Shown here: one piece after another, positions 23,866 to 34,003 of the stretch | Position numbering within the stretch: position 1 is the first letter of the stretch | How the letters are laid out: each line of letters opens with the position of its first letter | Origin: Tetrapyrgos nigripes | Lineage: Eukaryota; Basidiomycota; Agaricomycetes; Agaricales; Campanellaceae | Reading direction: 5' to 3' | Assembly: GCA_013368315.1 (NCBI GenBank) | Contig: JAACJM010000103.1 | Span: 124,001 to 188,000, forward strand | Length of the DNA: 64,000 nucleotides | Translations under genes and position numbers: made by a program | The notes under the pieces: generated by a model | The model's input: only the letters and a program-made list of their open reading frames with translations | What the model was told of the DNA's origin: nothing | Database searches by the model: none

Positions 23866-23984
23866 ATTACGCTCTAAGGTGCCAAACTTGAAGGCAGCTC
23901 GTAGTAAAGCAGAAACAACTTTCCATTGAAACTTTGAAAACAGTGTACATAACATAAGGCGGAAAGAGAAAAACCCAAGTAACT

Positions 23985-24375
23985 TCAGAAGTAAAAGACC
24001 AGCACAAGTACGTAGAAGTACAGCGACCCGTGCTTTGGGTTACATTGCGAACAGATTGCGATTTGTCCAAAATTCAAATATAATCCGATAGAGTTCCAGA
24101 AATTTAGGGGTTGAAACTTGATAATGACGGGAACACAACCAACAGCGATGAGACCCTTCTGCGATGAACGAATCAGCATATGCGCTTCCGAGTCTCAAGT
24201 AGCAGCAAGAACTTACAAAGGTGTTATCCTTACAGCAAACTGGAGTAGCCGAGCAAGAGTCCCCACCAACACCAATGACGCTGATAGGAGAGCAGGTGAC
24301 ACCGACAAGAACGTTGAGATCCTGAATGACGACGCCCAAAAGGCCGAGGATGGGAGAGACGGCTGAAGAGCCAGC
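23985..24375 (-). pseudogene. Hydrophobin pseudogene, 5'-truncated
   Basis: It contains exon 3 (24,375-24,217, 159 bp as in the intact copy), intron 3 and the start of exon 4 of a class I hydrophobin, including [13 protein letters not shown] and the CC pair. Exons 1 and 2 are missing: homology stops inside intron 2 at about 24,428, where the downstream end of the next copy begins. The C-terminus differs as well, because the stop after VPVII is lost and the frame runs on to 23,985. Without signal peptide and the first three cysteines it cannot be functional. Confidence 0.85.
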
Positions 24376-24649
24376 CTGGTAAGAGAAAGGAAGTTAATTA
24401 GCCTGAGCTGCGAGGAAGGTAGGTTCATCTAGGGATCACTAGACTTAATGGAGCACGCTCTAAGGTGCCAAACTTGAAGGCAGGTCGTAGTAAATAAGAA
24501 ACAATTTTCCATTGAAACTCTGAAAACACTGTATACAACATAAGAAGTAAGAAGTAAGAAAACCCAAGTAACTTCAGAAAATTTTAGCATAGAGGTACAA
24601 CGGCCCGTGCTTTGGGGTACATTGCGAACAGATTGCGATTCGTCCAAAT

Positions 24650-25208
24650 TTAGAGGCTGACGGGAACACAACCAATAGCGATGAGACCCTTCTGCGATAA
24701 ACAAATCAGCATATGCGTTTCCGAGTCTCAAGTAGCAGCAAGAACTTACAAAGTTGTTATTCTCACAGCAAACTGGATGAGCCGAGCAAGAGTCTCCACC
24801 AACACCAATGACGCTGATAGGAGAGCAGGTGACACCGACAAGAACGTTGAGATCCTGAATGACTACGCCCAAAAGACCGAGGAGGGGAGTGACGGCTGAA
24901 GAGCCAGCCTGGTAAGAGAAAGGAAGTTAATTAGCTTGAGCTGCGAGGAAGGTAGGTTCTCTTTACTGACCTTGTCAACGCTGTTGCAGCATTGGATAGG
25001 ACCAGTGTTGCACTGGCTGGCTGGCTCAGTGACGGTAGTTGGTGGCTGTCAAAATCATGTCAGCTCGCTTTTATCAACATCGACCGCGACGAATGCTCAC
25101 AGCAGTCACCGTGATGGTCGTGGTCGCTGGTTCATTCCATTGATCTGTGGCACCCGCAAGGTTGGCGGCGATAACAGCAAAGAAGAGAGTAGAGATGCGA
25201 GAGAACAT
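24650..25208 (-). CDS. Class I hydrophobin
   Basis: A small secreted amphipathic protein that coats hyphae and fruit bodies. Exons on the minus strand: 25,208-25,101, 25,045-24,971, 24,908-24,750 and 24,691-24,650, giving 127 residues. Introns are 55, 62 and 58 bp with GT-AG ends and branch-like ctgac or ctaat. [20 protein letters not shown] looks like a signal peptide. All eight cysteines are present in the hydrophobin order: QC, CC, TC, SC, VCC, GC. The long loop between the third and fourth cysteines fits class I. A TATAAAA sequence lies about 65-71 bp upstream of the ATG. Damaged relatives are at 23,985-24,375 and 29,134-29,696. Confidence 0.95.
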
Positions 25209-25272
25209 GTTGTAGAGCGACTTCAGAGGAGTTGTGAGGAACTGTCTGTGTTGGTTTGGGGAATGGCAGAGG

Positions 25273-25279
25273 TTTTATA
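25273..25279 (-). promoter_or_regulatory. TATA box of the intact hydrophobin
   Basis: Minus-strand TATAAAA, about 65-71 bp before the start codon at 25,208. The duplicate copy has the same sequence at 29,774-29,780. Confidence 0.65.
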
Positions 25280-26120
25280 GCATTCTTGATTAACTGGTCT
25301 GTGCGAGAAAAAATTCTATTCCTAGGCACGGGTCATAGACGAATTTTTTGGCGTATTAGTATGCGTCATAAAGCAGAGAACGAGGACCTGATGAGATCAT
25401 AACAGAGACAGGAACGCCCATTGCCAGTTACTATGCGTCATAGAGCAGAGAAAGAGAAAGAGAGCTCGAAAACATCAAAGACAGATGTCCCTCGGAGTTT
25501 CAACGATGAATGAACACCGAGTTGCATGCAACGCCCGAAGGGTAGATCCAGGAGAACATGACGTTGAGGAATTCGTTTCCTTCAGTTGCTGCTTGAGAAG
25601 CCAAGTCCAAAGGTTGGCACTAGCTCTGATGTGAGCCGTCGTGTTTTACATTTGAGGACGGAATAGACGTCGGTTCTCGAAAGCACAGTGCGGTCCTGGA
25701 GATGTTGGAGACGAGAACCTCTCGCCGAGAGAGGCTTCATAGTCTTTCAGAGCATTGCAGTAGACAAGTTGTAGAATACACTTCGGTTCCGGCGTGTCTG
25801 AGAAACTCATGGTTTGCACAAGTTGCAGTCTTTGCAATTACTTTCACAACCACCGGCATAAGGTACCAGGCAGTGACAGACTTCTACAAGAAACCGCGAG
25901 TCAGTGATGGCTGAGGGCCAGAAATGGATTAATTAGTGTTGACCATTATTCACTGAAATGCGGACGTACGTCGCCTCAGGGAAAACTGAACTGTGCATGT
26001 GTCCCCGGCATTGGAACCTGAAACCCTCCTGTTGACGTCGAAGACATAATTACCATCATAGGGAGAAACTACACCCGCACTAGAATTGCATTAACATTAC
26101 GTCCCTGTGTCCGACTGACG
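25280..26120. other. Intergenic region between hydrophobin and REX4 copy 1
   Basis: About 840 bp, duplicated at 29,781-30,634. Open frames in the two copies are not conserved with each other, so no protein is supported. It likely carries the hydrophobin upstream promoter and the REX4 3' end. Confidence 0.55.
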
Positions 26121-28027
26121 CTACAGCCTAAGAGAAAACTTTGATCCCTTTGCACTTGTACCCCCCGAGCCCGAGTCCGAGCCTCCCAACTCCTTCCACC
26201 ACGGATCTTTCACACCAGAGTTTTTCTGCGATGGACCAGGACCAGGACCAGCGGTACCTCCCCTCGCTTTCCCTCTGTCACTCTCCGCTTTTCCCTTCCG
26301 CCGCACAACCGTAGACAGCCCAGAACTCACACCTTTCCTTCCACCTCCCGGGAATTCCTTCTGTTTCTTGGGCTTCTTCGACGACTTCGACGACAGTCCT
26401 GAAGAAAGGCCACGACCGTCTGCGTTTTCGTCGTTTTCGTCGTCATCGTCTTCCTCGTCTGCTGGCGCTTTTCTCCTTTTCTCTTTATATTTATATTTAT
26501 CTTTCTTCTTCGTCTTTTCATTGTTTCTGCCATCCCGTTCGCCGTCTCCAGCAGGCTCAGGGGTCTTTCCTTTCGCAGCCGCGTTTGGTGGTAGTAGAGT
26601 AGCCGCCTGAATCCCAAGACTACTCTTCTCCCATTCTTTTCGATGTAGGCGGTAGACAGCCATGGTTGCGCGTGCATCGGTCAACTAAAATGATGAAGGA
26701 CGTCAATGAGATGATTGATAAGAGGATAGACGAACGGATGGACGAGTACTGGCAAAAAAAAAAAAAAAAAGAAGGAAAGAGAAAAAAGAGAAAAAAAGGT
26801 ACATACACTCGAATGTTCTCCCTGCTGAATGGAGACACCCAACTCTTGCTTTACTAGATTCCTTAGTGCGACGTATTTGCTTTTGACGACTTTGTATTTC
26901 CCAGCGAAGTACTGGGTATCGCGGATGAGGGGACGTGGGTGAGATAAGAGCAGCACCTGTCAAAGTGAAAGACAAAGAGGCAAGCATCAACCGCATGTCT
27001 GTGTAGAGATGATTGAGAAATAAGGGACCTATAGACGTACCTTGAGGTCGTTATAGATAGCATGGCCAATCAATATCCTGTCTTTTATCAAATTCGCAAC
27101 TTGTTTTTGTATCTCGTCGAATGATTTCGCTGTACGCATTAAAAGCGACTGTAGTCAGCACAAATTCCTCGTCTGGCACACAGGCGAAATGCAATACAAG
27201 ATCCAAGGAAGAAAGGTAAAAATAAGGAAAAAAAAAACAAACACACCTTTAACCATATCACTCTCACGAACCCCACTCCACTGCGTCCGATAGTCCACCA
27301 TTCTTTCTCTTTTTTTGACGAATTCGTCTAAGATGACGGCGCCATGAAAATTGACAAGGGAGACTCTTGCTAAAGAAGACTCGGATCTATCAATTCCTAC
27401 ACCAACCATTTCGCAGTCGAAGGCGAGGTACTTTCCAGGGCTAATGAAGTTGAAGGAGAAGAGGCATTCCAAGTGAAGGCCATGGTCGGAAAGGAGAAGC
27501 GGAAAGCAGCGAAAAGTGAAAAAAAAAAAGGCACTGTTGAGACAAAACCTTCACTCGTGCGGAAAAGAGTACGTACTCACAGCTTCTGTGCTTCCGTGTA
27601 TTCCATCCTGCCAGCAATCATATCTCAATCCTGCTAGTGACTCTCCATTTTTTCTGTCCTTCGCAGATGCATTCTCCGATTGCGAAACGCTTCCTTCTGC
27701 GTGAAACCGGTGCGCAGTAGACGATCCAGAACACTTGAAGATCCACTTCCACGAGCGAATTGGTGTTCCGAGTCTTGCGAGAAGCTCAATTTGGAGGTAG
27801 AATTGTCCGTAACTTTTCGCTTTTTACGAGCAGGACCTTGACCATGTCCTTGCCATGTCCATCGCGGTCTGATGTGGACTTTTTTGACGCTTTAGAGATT
27901 TTCTGCATCGCGAAATATTTAATTGACTAAACATAGCGAGGAAATCCTTTCTGACCTTCTGTAAAGCAAGCCAGTTTGAGGACGCAAAGGATGTACCGGA
28001 CTTATTGACGACGACTTTCGAGGACAT
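26121..28027 (-). pseudogene. REX4-like 3'-5' exonuclease, frameshifted duplicate
   Basis: Duplicate of the gene at 30,635-32,555 with the same exon layout: start at 28,027, exon 1 to 27,956, exon 2 from 27,902. In exon 2 an extra 11 bp (caaggacatgg, a local duplication) shifts the frame and reaches a stop after about 62 codons. About 100 bp further on, a 2-bp deletion (agtgttctgg against agtgttgctgg) would restore the frame. The downstream exonuclease exons ([21 protein letters not shown]) are still open. Only about 40 bp of the original upstream region is left before the PalI fragment, so the promoter may be missing too. Splicing around the lesion is not excluded. Confidence 0.82.
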
Positions 28028-28069
28028 GGATTAAGGAGCCGTGGGAATGTCCAACGCGACTGCGAGGTT

Positions 28070-28518
28070 TCTCAAAGGTCCTGAAGTGCAGGTTGTTGCA
28101 TGGTGCAGCGAGCAACCCGAAACCTGCTGAGAGAAGGGCCAGACAGCCGGCGACGAGATGAAGCGCGAGGGCGTATGTGAGCCATTGTACAGCGATTTAA
28201 GGGATTTGGAAATGCGGGTTGTGGTTCCCGACGAGCTGTTTAACCTCTGCCTGATGAATGGACAAGGATCGTCGTCAAACTGATGTCCAATGTGAAAAAG
28301 GTAGCACGCACCCAACTGATACCCAATCCGAGGTTTTTTGAACACATAGTCCCGTTTACAAGCTCAACACAAAACCCCAAAGTACCAAACGTTATCGTGC
28401 CATTTTCTCCGTGAGTGAAAGGCCGCTCGGATTTGAAGTAGGGAACGCAGAAGGAGACTATTCCAAGGAGAGTTGCAGCCGCTAGAGTTGCTAGAAGGCC
28501 AGGGATTGCAGACCGCAT
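28070..28518 (-). pseudogene. PalI/SUR7-family pseudogene, copy B
   Basis: The ATG at 28,518 begins MRSAIPGLLATLAAATLLG, then NGTITFGTLGFCVELVNGT, closely related to the intact gene at 58,054. A two-base expansion of an A run (about 28,340) shifts the frame relative to copy A. A second-exon remnant (WLTYALALHLVAGCLALLS, about 28,180) ends abruptly at the edge of the hydrophobin-REX4 duplication near 28,070. The third and fourth membrane segments are absent. Confidence 0.78.
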
Positions 28519-28852
28519 GATGGGAAAAAAAGCCGAAAAAGAGAAAGAGAAAGTGGTGAACTAGGACAAGCCTAAGCCTGGAGACTGACCATGCTATAGC
28601 GAAGGTTTCATAAGTACTAGTAGTTACAGCATGAAGATGCAGATATCATCCCATGGAAACTCGTCTAATGATCAACGCACGCATTTAATCTTGAGCTGCG
28701 ACTGGTACTGTCACCTTCGCAGGTGCAAAAGAAGTTGGGCAAGCATATACAACGCGGCGACGCCTCTTGTTGAATATCCCTGCTTGCTTTCCAAACGTTC
28801 GCGGAATACAAATCTACTTCTTCAGCCTAGTCCATACCCATAATCTAGGGAT
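28519..28852. other. 5' flank of PalI copy B, no gene
   Basis: Homologous to 6,881-7,126 plus 7,509-7,585, which is the same flank interrupted there by a solo LTR. No coding signal. Confidence 0.55.
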
Positions 28853-29133
28853 CACTATAGACTTAATCGAGTACGCTCTAAGGTGCCAAACTTGAAGGCA
28901 GCTCGTAGTAAAGCAGAAACAACTTTCCATTGAAACTTTGAAAACAGTGTACATAACATAAGAAGGAAAGAGAAAAACCCAAGTAACTTCAGAAAAATTT
29001 AGCATATTCAAATGAAGTAAAAGACCAGCACAAGTACGTAGAGGTACAGCGACTCGTGCTTTGGGTTACATTGCGAACAGATCGATGTCCAAAACAAGAT
29101 TCCAGCCGTATAATCCGATAGAGTTCCGGAAAT

Positions 29134-29696
29134 TTAGAGGTTGATAATGACGGGAACACAACCAACAGCGATGAGACCGTTCTGCGATGAACGAATCAGC
29201 ATATGCGCTTCCGAGTCTCAAGTATCAGCAAGAACTTACAAAGGTGTTATTCTCACAGCAAACTGGAGTAGCCGAGCAAGAGTCCCCACCAACACCAATG
29301 ACGCTGATAGGAGAGCAGTTGATACCGACAAGAACGTTGAGATCCTGAATGACGACGCCCAAAAGACCGAGGATGGGAGAGACGGCTGAAGAGCCAGCCT
29401 GGTAAGAGAAAGGAAGTTAATTAGCCTGGGCTGCGAGGAGGGTAGGTTCTCTTTACTGACCTTGTCAACGCTGTCGCAGCATTGGATAGGACCAGTGTTG
29501 CACTGGCTGGCTGGCTCAGTGACGGTAGTTGGTGGCTGTCAAAATCATGTCAGCTCGCTTTTATCAACATCGACCGCGACGAGTGCTCACAGCAGTCACC
29601 GTGATGGTCGTGGTCACTGGTGGATTCCTGTGGCGACCGCAAGGTTGGCGGCGAAGAGAGATACAGCAAGAAGAGAGTAGAGATGCGAGAGAACAT
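29134..29696 (-). pseudogene. Hydrophobin duplicate with a frameshifted signal-peptide exon
   Basis: Exons 2 (29,535-29,461), 3 (29,398-29,240) and 4 (29,181-29,134) are open, in phase with each other and keep all eight cysteines. Exon 1 (29,696-29,591) is 106 bp instead of the 108 bp of the intact copy. Small indels after MFSRISTLF put the signal peptide out of frame with exon 2, and the frame that would match AANLAVA meets a stop. Using the standard splice sites, the mature protein would not be made. A different start or splice site could rescue it, but I could not find one. The TATA-like element at 29,774-29,780 is preserved. Confidence 0.7.
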
Positions 29697-29780
29697 GTTG
29701 TAGAGCGACTTCAGAGGAGTTGTGAGGAACTGTCTGCGTTGGTCTGGGGAAAGGCAGAGGACGGATGGGTAGGTTTTATA

Positions 29781-30634
29781 GCATTCTTGATTAAATGGTC
29801 TACTGCGCGAAAAATATCTATTACTAGGCACGGGACATAGACGAAGAACGAGGACCTGATGAGATCATAACAGAGGCAGGAACGCCCATTGCAAGTTAGT
29901 ATGCGTCATAGAGCAGAGAAAGTGAATGAGAACTCGAAAACATCAAAGACAGATGTCCCTCGGAGTTTCAACAATGAGTGAACACCGAGTCGCATGCAAC
30001 GCCCGAAGGGTAGATCCAGGAGAACATGACGTCGAGGAATTCTTTTCCTCCAGTTGCTGTTTGAGAAGCCAAGTCCAAAGGTTGGCACTAGCTCTGATGC
30101 GATCCGTCGCGTTTTACATTGGAGGACGGGATAGACGTCAGTTCTCGAGTGCGGTCCTGGAGGAAGACATGTTAGAGACGAGGACCTCTCGCGATCGATG
30201 AGAGAGCCTTCATAGTCTTCCAGAGCATTGTTGTAGAAGTTGTAGAATAAACTTCGGTTCCGGCATGTCTGAGAACTCATGGTTTGCACAAATTGTAGTC
30301 AGGAAGAGTCTATCCCTTCTTTGCAATTACTTTCCACAACCACCGTCGTCATAAGGTACCAGGCAGTGACAAACCTATACAGAGACCGTGAGTCAGTGGT
30401 GGCTGAGGGCCAGAAAGAGATATAATTGGTGTTGACCATTGTTCATTGAAATGCGGACGTACGTCGCCTCGGGAAAAACTGAACGGTGCATGTGTCCCCC
30501 GCATTGGAACCTGAAACCCTCCTGTTGACGTCGAGGACAATCATACGGAGAAACTACACTCGCTGGTATCACTATTAGAATCATAATTTTGTCGGAATTG
30601 CATTAACATTACGTGCCTGTGTCAGCCACTGACG
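29781..30634. other. Intergenic region between hydrophobin copy and REX4
   Basis: Duplicate of 25,280-26,120. A 127-codon minus-strand frame (30,289-29,906) is not conserved in the other copy and is not considered a gene. Confidence 0.55.
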
Positions 30635-32555
30635 CTACAGCCTAAGAGAAAACTTTGATCCCTTTGCACCTCCCGAGCCCGAGCCCGAGCCTCTCAACTC
30701 TTTCCACCACTGGTCTTTCACACCAGAGTTTTTCTGCGATGCACCTGAACCAGCACCAGCGGTACCTCCCCTCGCTTTCCCTCTGTCACTCTCTGCTTTT
30801 CCCTTCTGCCGAACAATCGTAGACAACCCAGAACTCACGCCTTTCCTTCCACCTCCCGGGAATTCCTTCTGTTTCTTGGGCTTCTTCGACGACTTCGACG
30901 ACACTCCCGAAGAAAGGCCACGACCTTCTTCATCGTCTGCGTTTTCATCGTCATCCTCGTCCTCGTCCTCTTCCTCGTCTGCTGGCACTTTTCTCTTTTT
31001 CTCTTTTTCTTTATCTTTCTTCTTCGTCTTTTCCTTGTCTCTACCATCCCGTTCGCCGTCTCCAGCAGGCTCAGGGGTCTTTCCTTTCGCAGCTGTGTTT
31101 GCGGATAGTAGAATAGCCGCCTGAACCCCAAGACTACTCTTCTCCCATTCTTTTCGATGTAGGCGGTAGACAGCCATGGTGGCACGTGCATCGATCAACT
31201 AGAAAGATGAAGGACGTCAATGAGATGATTGATAAGAGGATAGACGGACGGATGGACTGGCGGAAAAAGAAGGAAAAAGAAAAAAGGAAAAAGGAAAAAA
31301 AAAAAAAAAGGAAAAAGGAAAAAAAAAAAAAAAAAGATACATACACTCGAGTGTTCTCCCTGCTGAATGGAAACATCTAACTCCTGCTTTACTAAATTTC
31401 TTAGTGCGACGTATTTGCTTTTGACGACTTTATATTTTCCAGCGAAGTACTGGGTATCGCGGATGAGGGGACGTGGGTGAGATAAGAGCAAAACCTGTCA
31501 AGGAGAAAGACAAAGACGAAAGAGTCAATCATATGCTGGTGTAGAGATGGTGTAGAGATACGGAGGAACCATAGACGTACTTTGAGGTCGTTATAGATAG
31601 CATGGCCAATCAATATCCTGTCTTTTATCAAATTTGCAACTTGTTTCTGTATCTCGTCGAATGGTTTCGCTGTACACATTAAAAGTGACTGTAGTCAGCG
31701 CAAATTCCTCGTCTAGCACACAGGCGAAATGCAATACGCGATCAAGGGAGAAAGGCAAAAATAAGGCAAACACACCTTTAACCATATCACTCTCACGAAC
31801 TCCACTCCACTGCGTCCGATAGTCCACCACTCTTTCTCTTTGTTTGACGAATTCGTCTAAGATGACGACACCATGAAAGTTGACAAGGGAGACTCTTGCT
31901 AAAGAAGACTCGGATCCATCGATTCCTACGCCAACCATTTCGCAGTCAAGGGCGAGGTACTTGCCAGGGCTGATGAGGTTGAAGGAGAAGAGGCATTCCA
32001 AGTGAAGGCCATGGTCGGAAAAAAAACAAGCGGAAAGCAGTGAAAAGTCAAAAAAAAAAAAAAAGTAACTGTTTAAATAAAACCTTCACTTGTGCGGAAA
32101 AGAGTACGTACTCACAGCTTCTGTGCTTCCGTGTATTCCATCCTGCCAGCAATCATATCTCTCAATCCTGCTAGCGACTCTCCATTTTTTCTGTCCTTCG
32201 CAGATGCATTCTCCGAGTGCGAAACGCTTCCTTCTGCGTGAAACCGGTGCGCAGTAGACGGTCCAGCAACACTTGAAGATCCACTTCCACGAGCGAAGTC
32301 GTGTTCTGAGTCTTGCGAAAAACTCAATTTGGTGGTAGAATTGTCCGTAACTTTTCGCTTTTTACGAGCAGGACCTTGACCATGTCCATCGCGGTCTGCT
32401 GTGGACTTTTTTGACGTTTTGTAGATTTTCTGCATCGCGAAAGGTTTAATTGACTAGAACATAGCGAGGAAATTCTTTCCAACCTTCTGTAAAGCAAGCC
32501 AGTTTGAGGACGCAAAGGATGTACCGGACTTATTGACGACGACTTTCGAGGACAT
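30635..32555 (-). CDS. REX4: RNA exonuclease 4 (REX4), DEDDh family
   Basis: 3'-5' exonuclease implicated in pre-rRNA processing. Exons: 32,555-32,484, 32,429-32,116, 31,969-31,776, 31,669-31,581, 31,494-31,345 and 31,198-30,635, which join in frame for 460 residues. The N-terminal region is basic and disordered. The exonuclease domain shows the first motif in [11 protein letters not shown], the second in GHAIYNDLK and the third around [13 protein letters not shown], which supplies the conserved His and Asp. The C-terminal third is Lys/Glu/Asp-rich and low complexity, ending FSLRL. The two 146 bp introns carry poly-A or A/G runs (about 31,265-31,335 and 32,050-32,065). A frameshifted duplicate lies at 26,121-28,027. 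Confidence 0.93.
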
Positions 32556-32603
32556 GGATTAAGGAGCCGTGGGAATGTCCAACGCGACTGTGAGGTTTCT
32601 CAG

Positions 32604-33248
32604 AGCCAAAGGTTCAACAAAGGTTTCTAGTTTTTTTTTTTTTTTTTTTTCGCTACTGCACGGCTTATAATATACATTGACTCAGGTTGTGTACATGGAA
32701 GAGAGGAGCGATACGTTCGGTGTAAGAGTAAGAGCACTCCTATCATTGAAGAGCAAGTTCTCTGTCACCAGGTCTATTGACTTGGTCTAAGTACATAGCG
32801 CAGGCAGTAGTTATCTTCCAAGTCTTTTCTTAAATCAGGTAGTGCAACAGCAAGACCAATACTTTGCTAGTCATGAAGCTCGATAAGCAACCTGGTCTGG
32901 CACAGAGCTGGACAGTCATGATCAGGAAACCAGAGGCCTATGTAGGAAAAACCAGTGGAGAGCTTACAGTGGCCCTACACAGCGAGGTAAGAACAAATGT
33001 GTAGCTGTATGCAGAATCGAGGCTGGTCAAGCGCACGGGGCGGTTGCTCTTCTAGAGGGAAATAGAAAGTCAATCTTAGTTTGTGCTCGTAGAGGCAGAT
33101 GTAACGCACTCACGAGTATAGCCATGACAGCCATCGGCAATAAAGGTTTTAAGAGTACTCTCTCCAGGGCCTGTCGCAGTTTTCCCTTGCAAACGTCTGC
33201 GTCTTGTCCGTCGCCTTCATCAGTGAGACTGCTGCTGCTGAAGCCTTC
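32604..33248. other. Intergenic DNA with a T20 run
   Basis: A run of 20 T lies at 32,631-32,650. No open frame or RNA gene is seen; it contains the 3' flank of LTO1 and the upstream region of REX4. Confidence 0.5.
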
Positions 33249-33810
33249 TCAATAACTTTGGTTAGGCGAAGGATCAAACTCCTTTGGCCGGACGTTAACA
33301 GTAGCGCATAAAGCTTTGTACTTGGAACGAATCTGACGGAAGAGTTTCGGAATATCCGTGATTACTTCTGCATCGTCTTCTCCGGCTGCCGGTGAAGATG
33401 AAGATTCTACGCTTGAGGGATTGACGCGAGGAAACCTGGAGATCAGGTTAAGAAGCTGTTTAGTGTGCTGGAATGCACGTCTACATCCGAAAGAGTTAGA
33501 CGGTCACTATGCACCAAAAAAAAATCAGCGCACCCTTCCTGCTTCCCCTCTCTGAGCAGAATACTCTGCCATAACATCGCAAAGCCTTCATAGAAACCAA
33601 TCTCTTCCCACATCTCGTATCCTTTCTCTCTACCCAGGGCCCGGCCTTCGATGAGGCCATGGATACGACCATGAGCGAAACCGTCTTGGTAGCCATCGTC
33701 GTAAAATCTGATAATAAAGGAGATCAGATATACATACTTCTGTGGAGAGGAATGCTTCAAATGTACGTTTCCTCGAGATGTACAAGTGCTTCAAGGTCAA
33801 AATCGGTCAT
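33249..33810 (-). CDS. LTO1: LTO1 homolog (Yae1-domain protein)
   Basis: Adaptor of the Yae1-Lto1 complex, which in yeast helps load the iron-sulfur cluster on the ribosome-recycling factor Rli1. Exons 33,810-33,767, 33,707-33,534 and 33,480-33,249 give 149 residues; introns are 59 and 53 bp. The start MTDFDLEALVHLEETFYDD is followed by the diagnostic deca-GX3 repeat, in which glycine recurs every fourth residue (DGYQDGFAHGRIHGLIEG, then GREKG). The C-terminus ends in a hydrophilic segment reading NQSY. Length is normal for the family. Confidence 0.93.
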
Positions 33811-34003
33811 CTTGCTGGTGGTACGAAGTCAAGTACAGTAACGCGTGCTCAATTGACTCTTCTATCTATCTATCTATCTCTTGTCCGTCATCTTCATACC
33901 ACTGTCTACCTCTTTTGTTCCACCATGTCTGGAATGGCATCTGACAAGCGAATAGACGTGCCATGGCTAAAGACCAAGAAGAGGCCAGGTACATATCAAC
34001 TCT

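Larger units (their letters stand above)
24434..28068. repeat. Segmental duplication, unit 1 (hydrophobin + REX4)
   Basis: Runs in the same order as 28,853-32,603: hydrophobin downstream region, hydrophobin, about 0.9 kb spacer, REX4 and about 40 bp upstream of its start, ending at aggtttctca. Similarity is high in exons and introns alike. This unit holds the intact hydrophobin but a broken REX4. Confidence 0.9.
28853..32603. repeat. Segmental duplication, unit 2 (hydrophobin + REX4)
   Basis: Same order as 24,434-28,068. This unit continues upstream into unique sequence and LTO1, so it probably holds the original position. It keeps the intact REX4 and a damaged hydrophobin. Confidence 0.9.

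Noticed and set aside
29906..30289. 127-codon minus-strand open frame upstream of the hydrophobin copy
   Set aside because: The duplicate region at 25.4-25.8 kb does not keep this frame, so it is not under coding constraint.
33861..33885. Short (tcta)n run near LTO1
   Set aside because: Ordinary microsatellite with no further structure.
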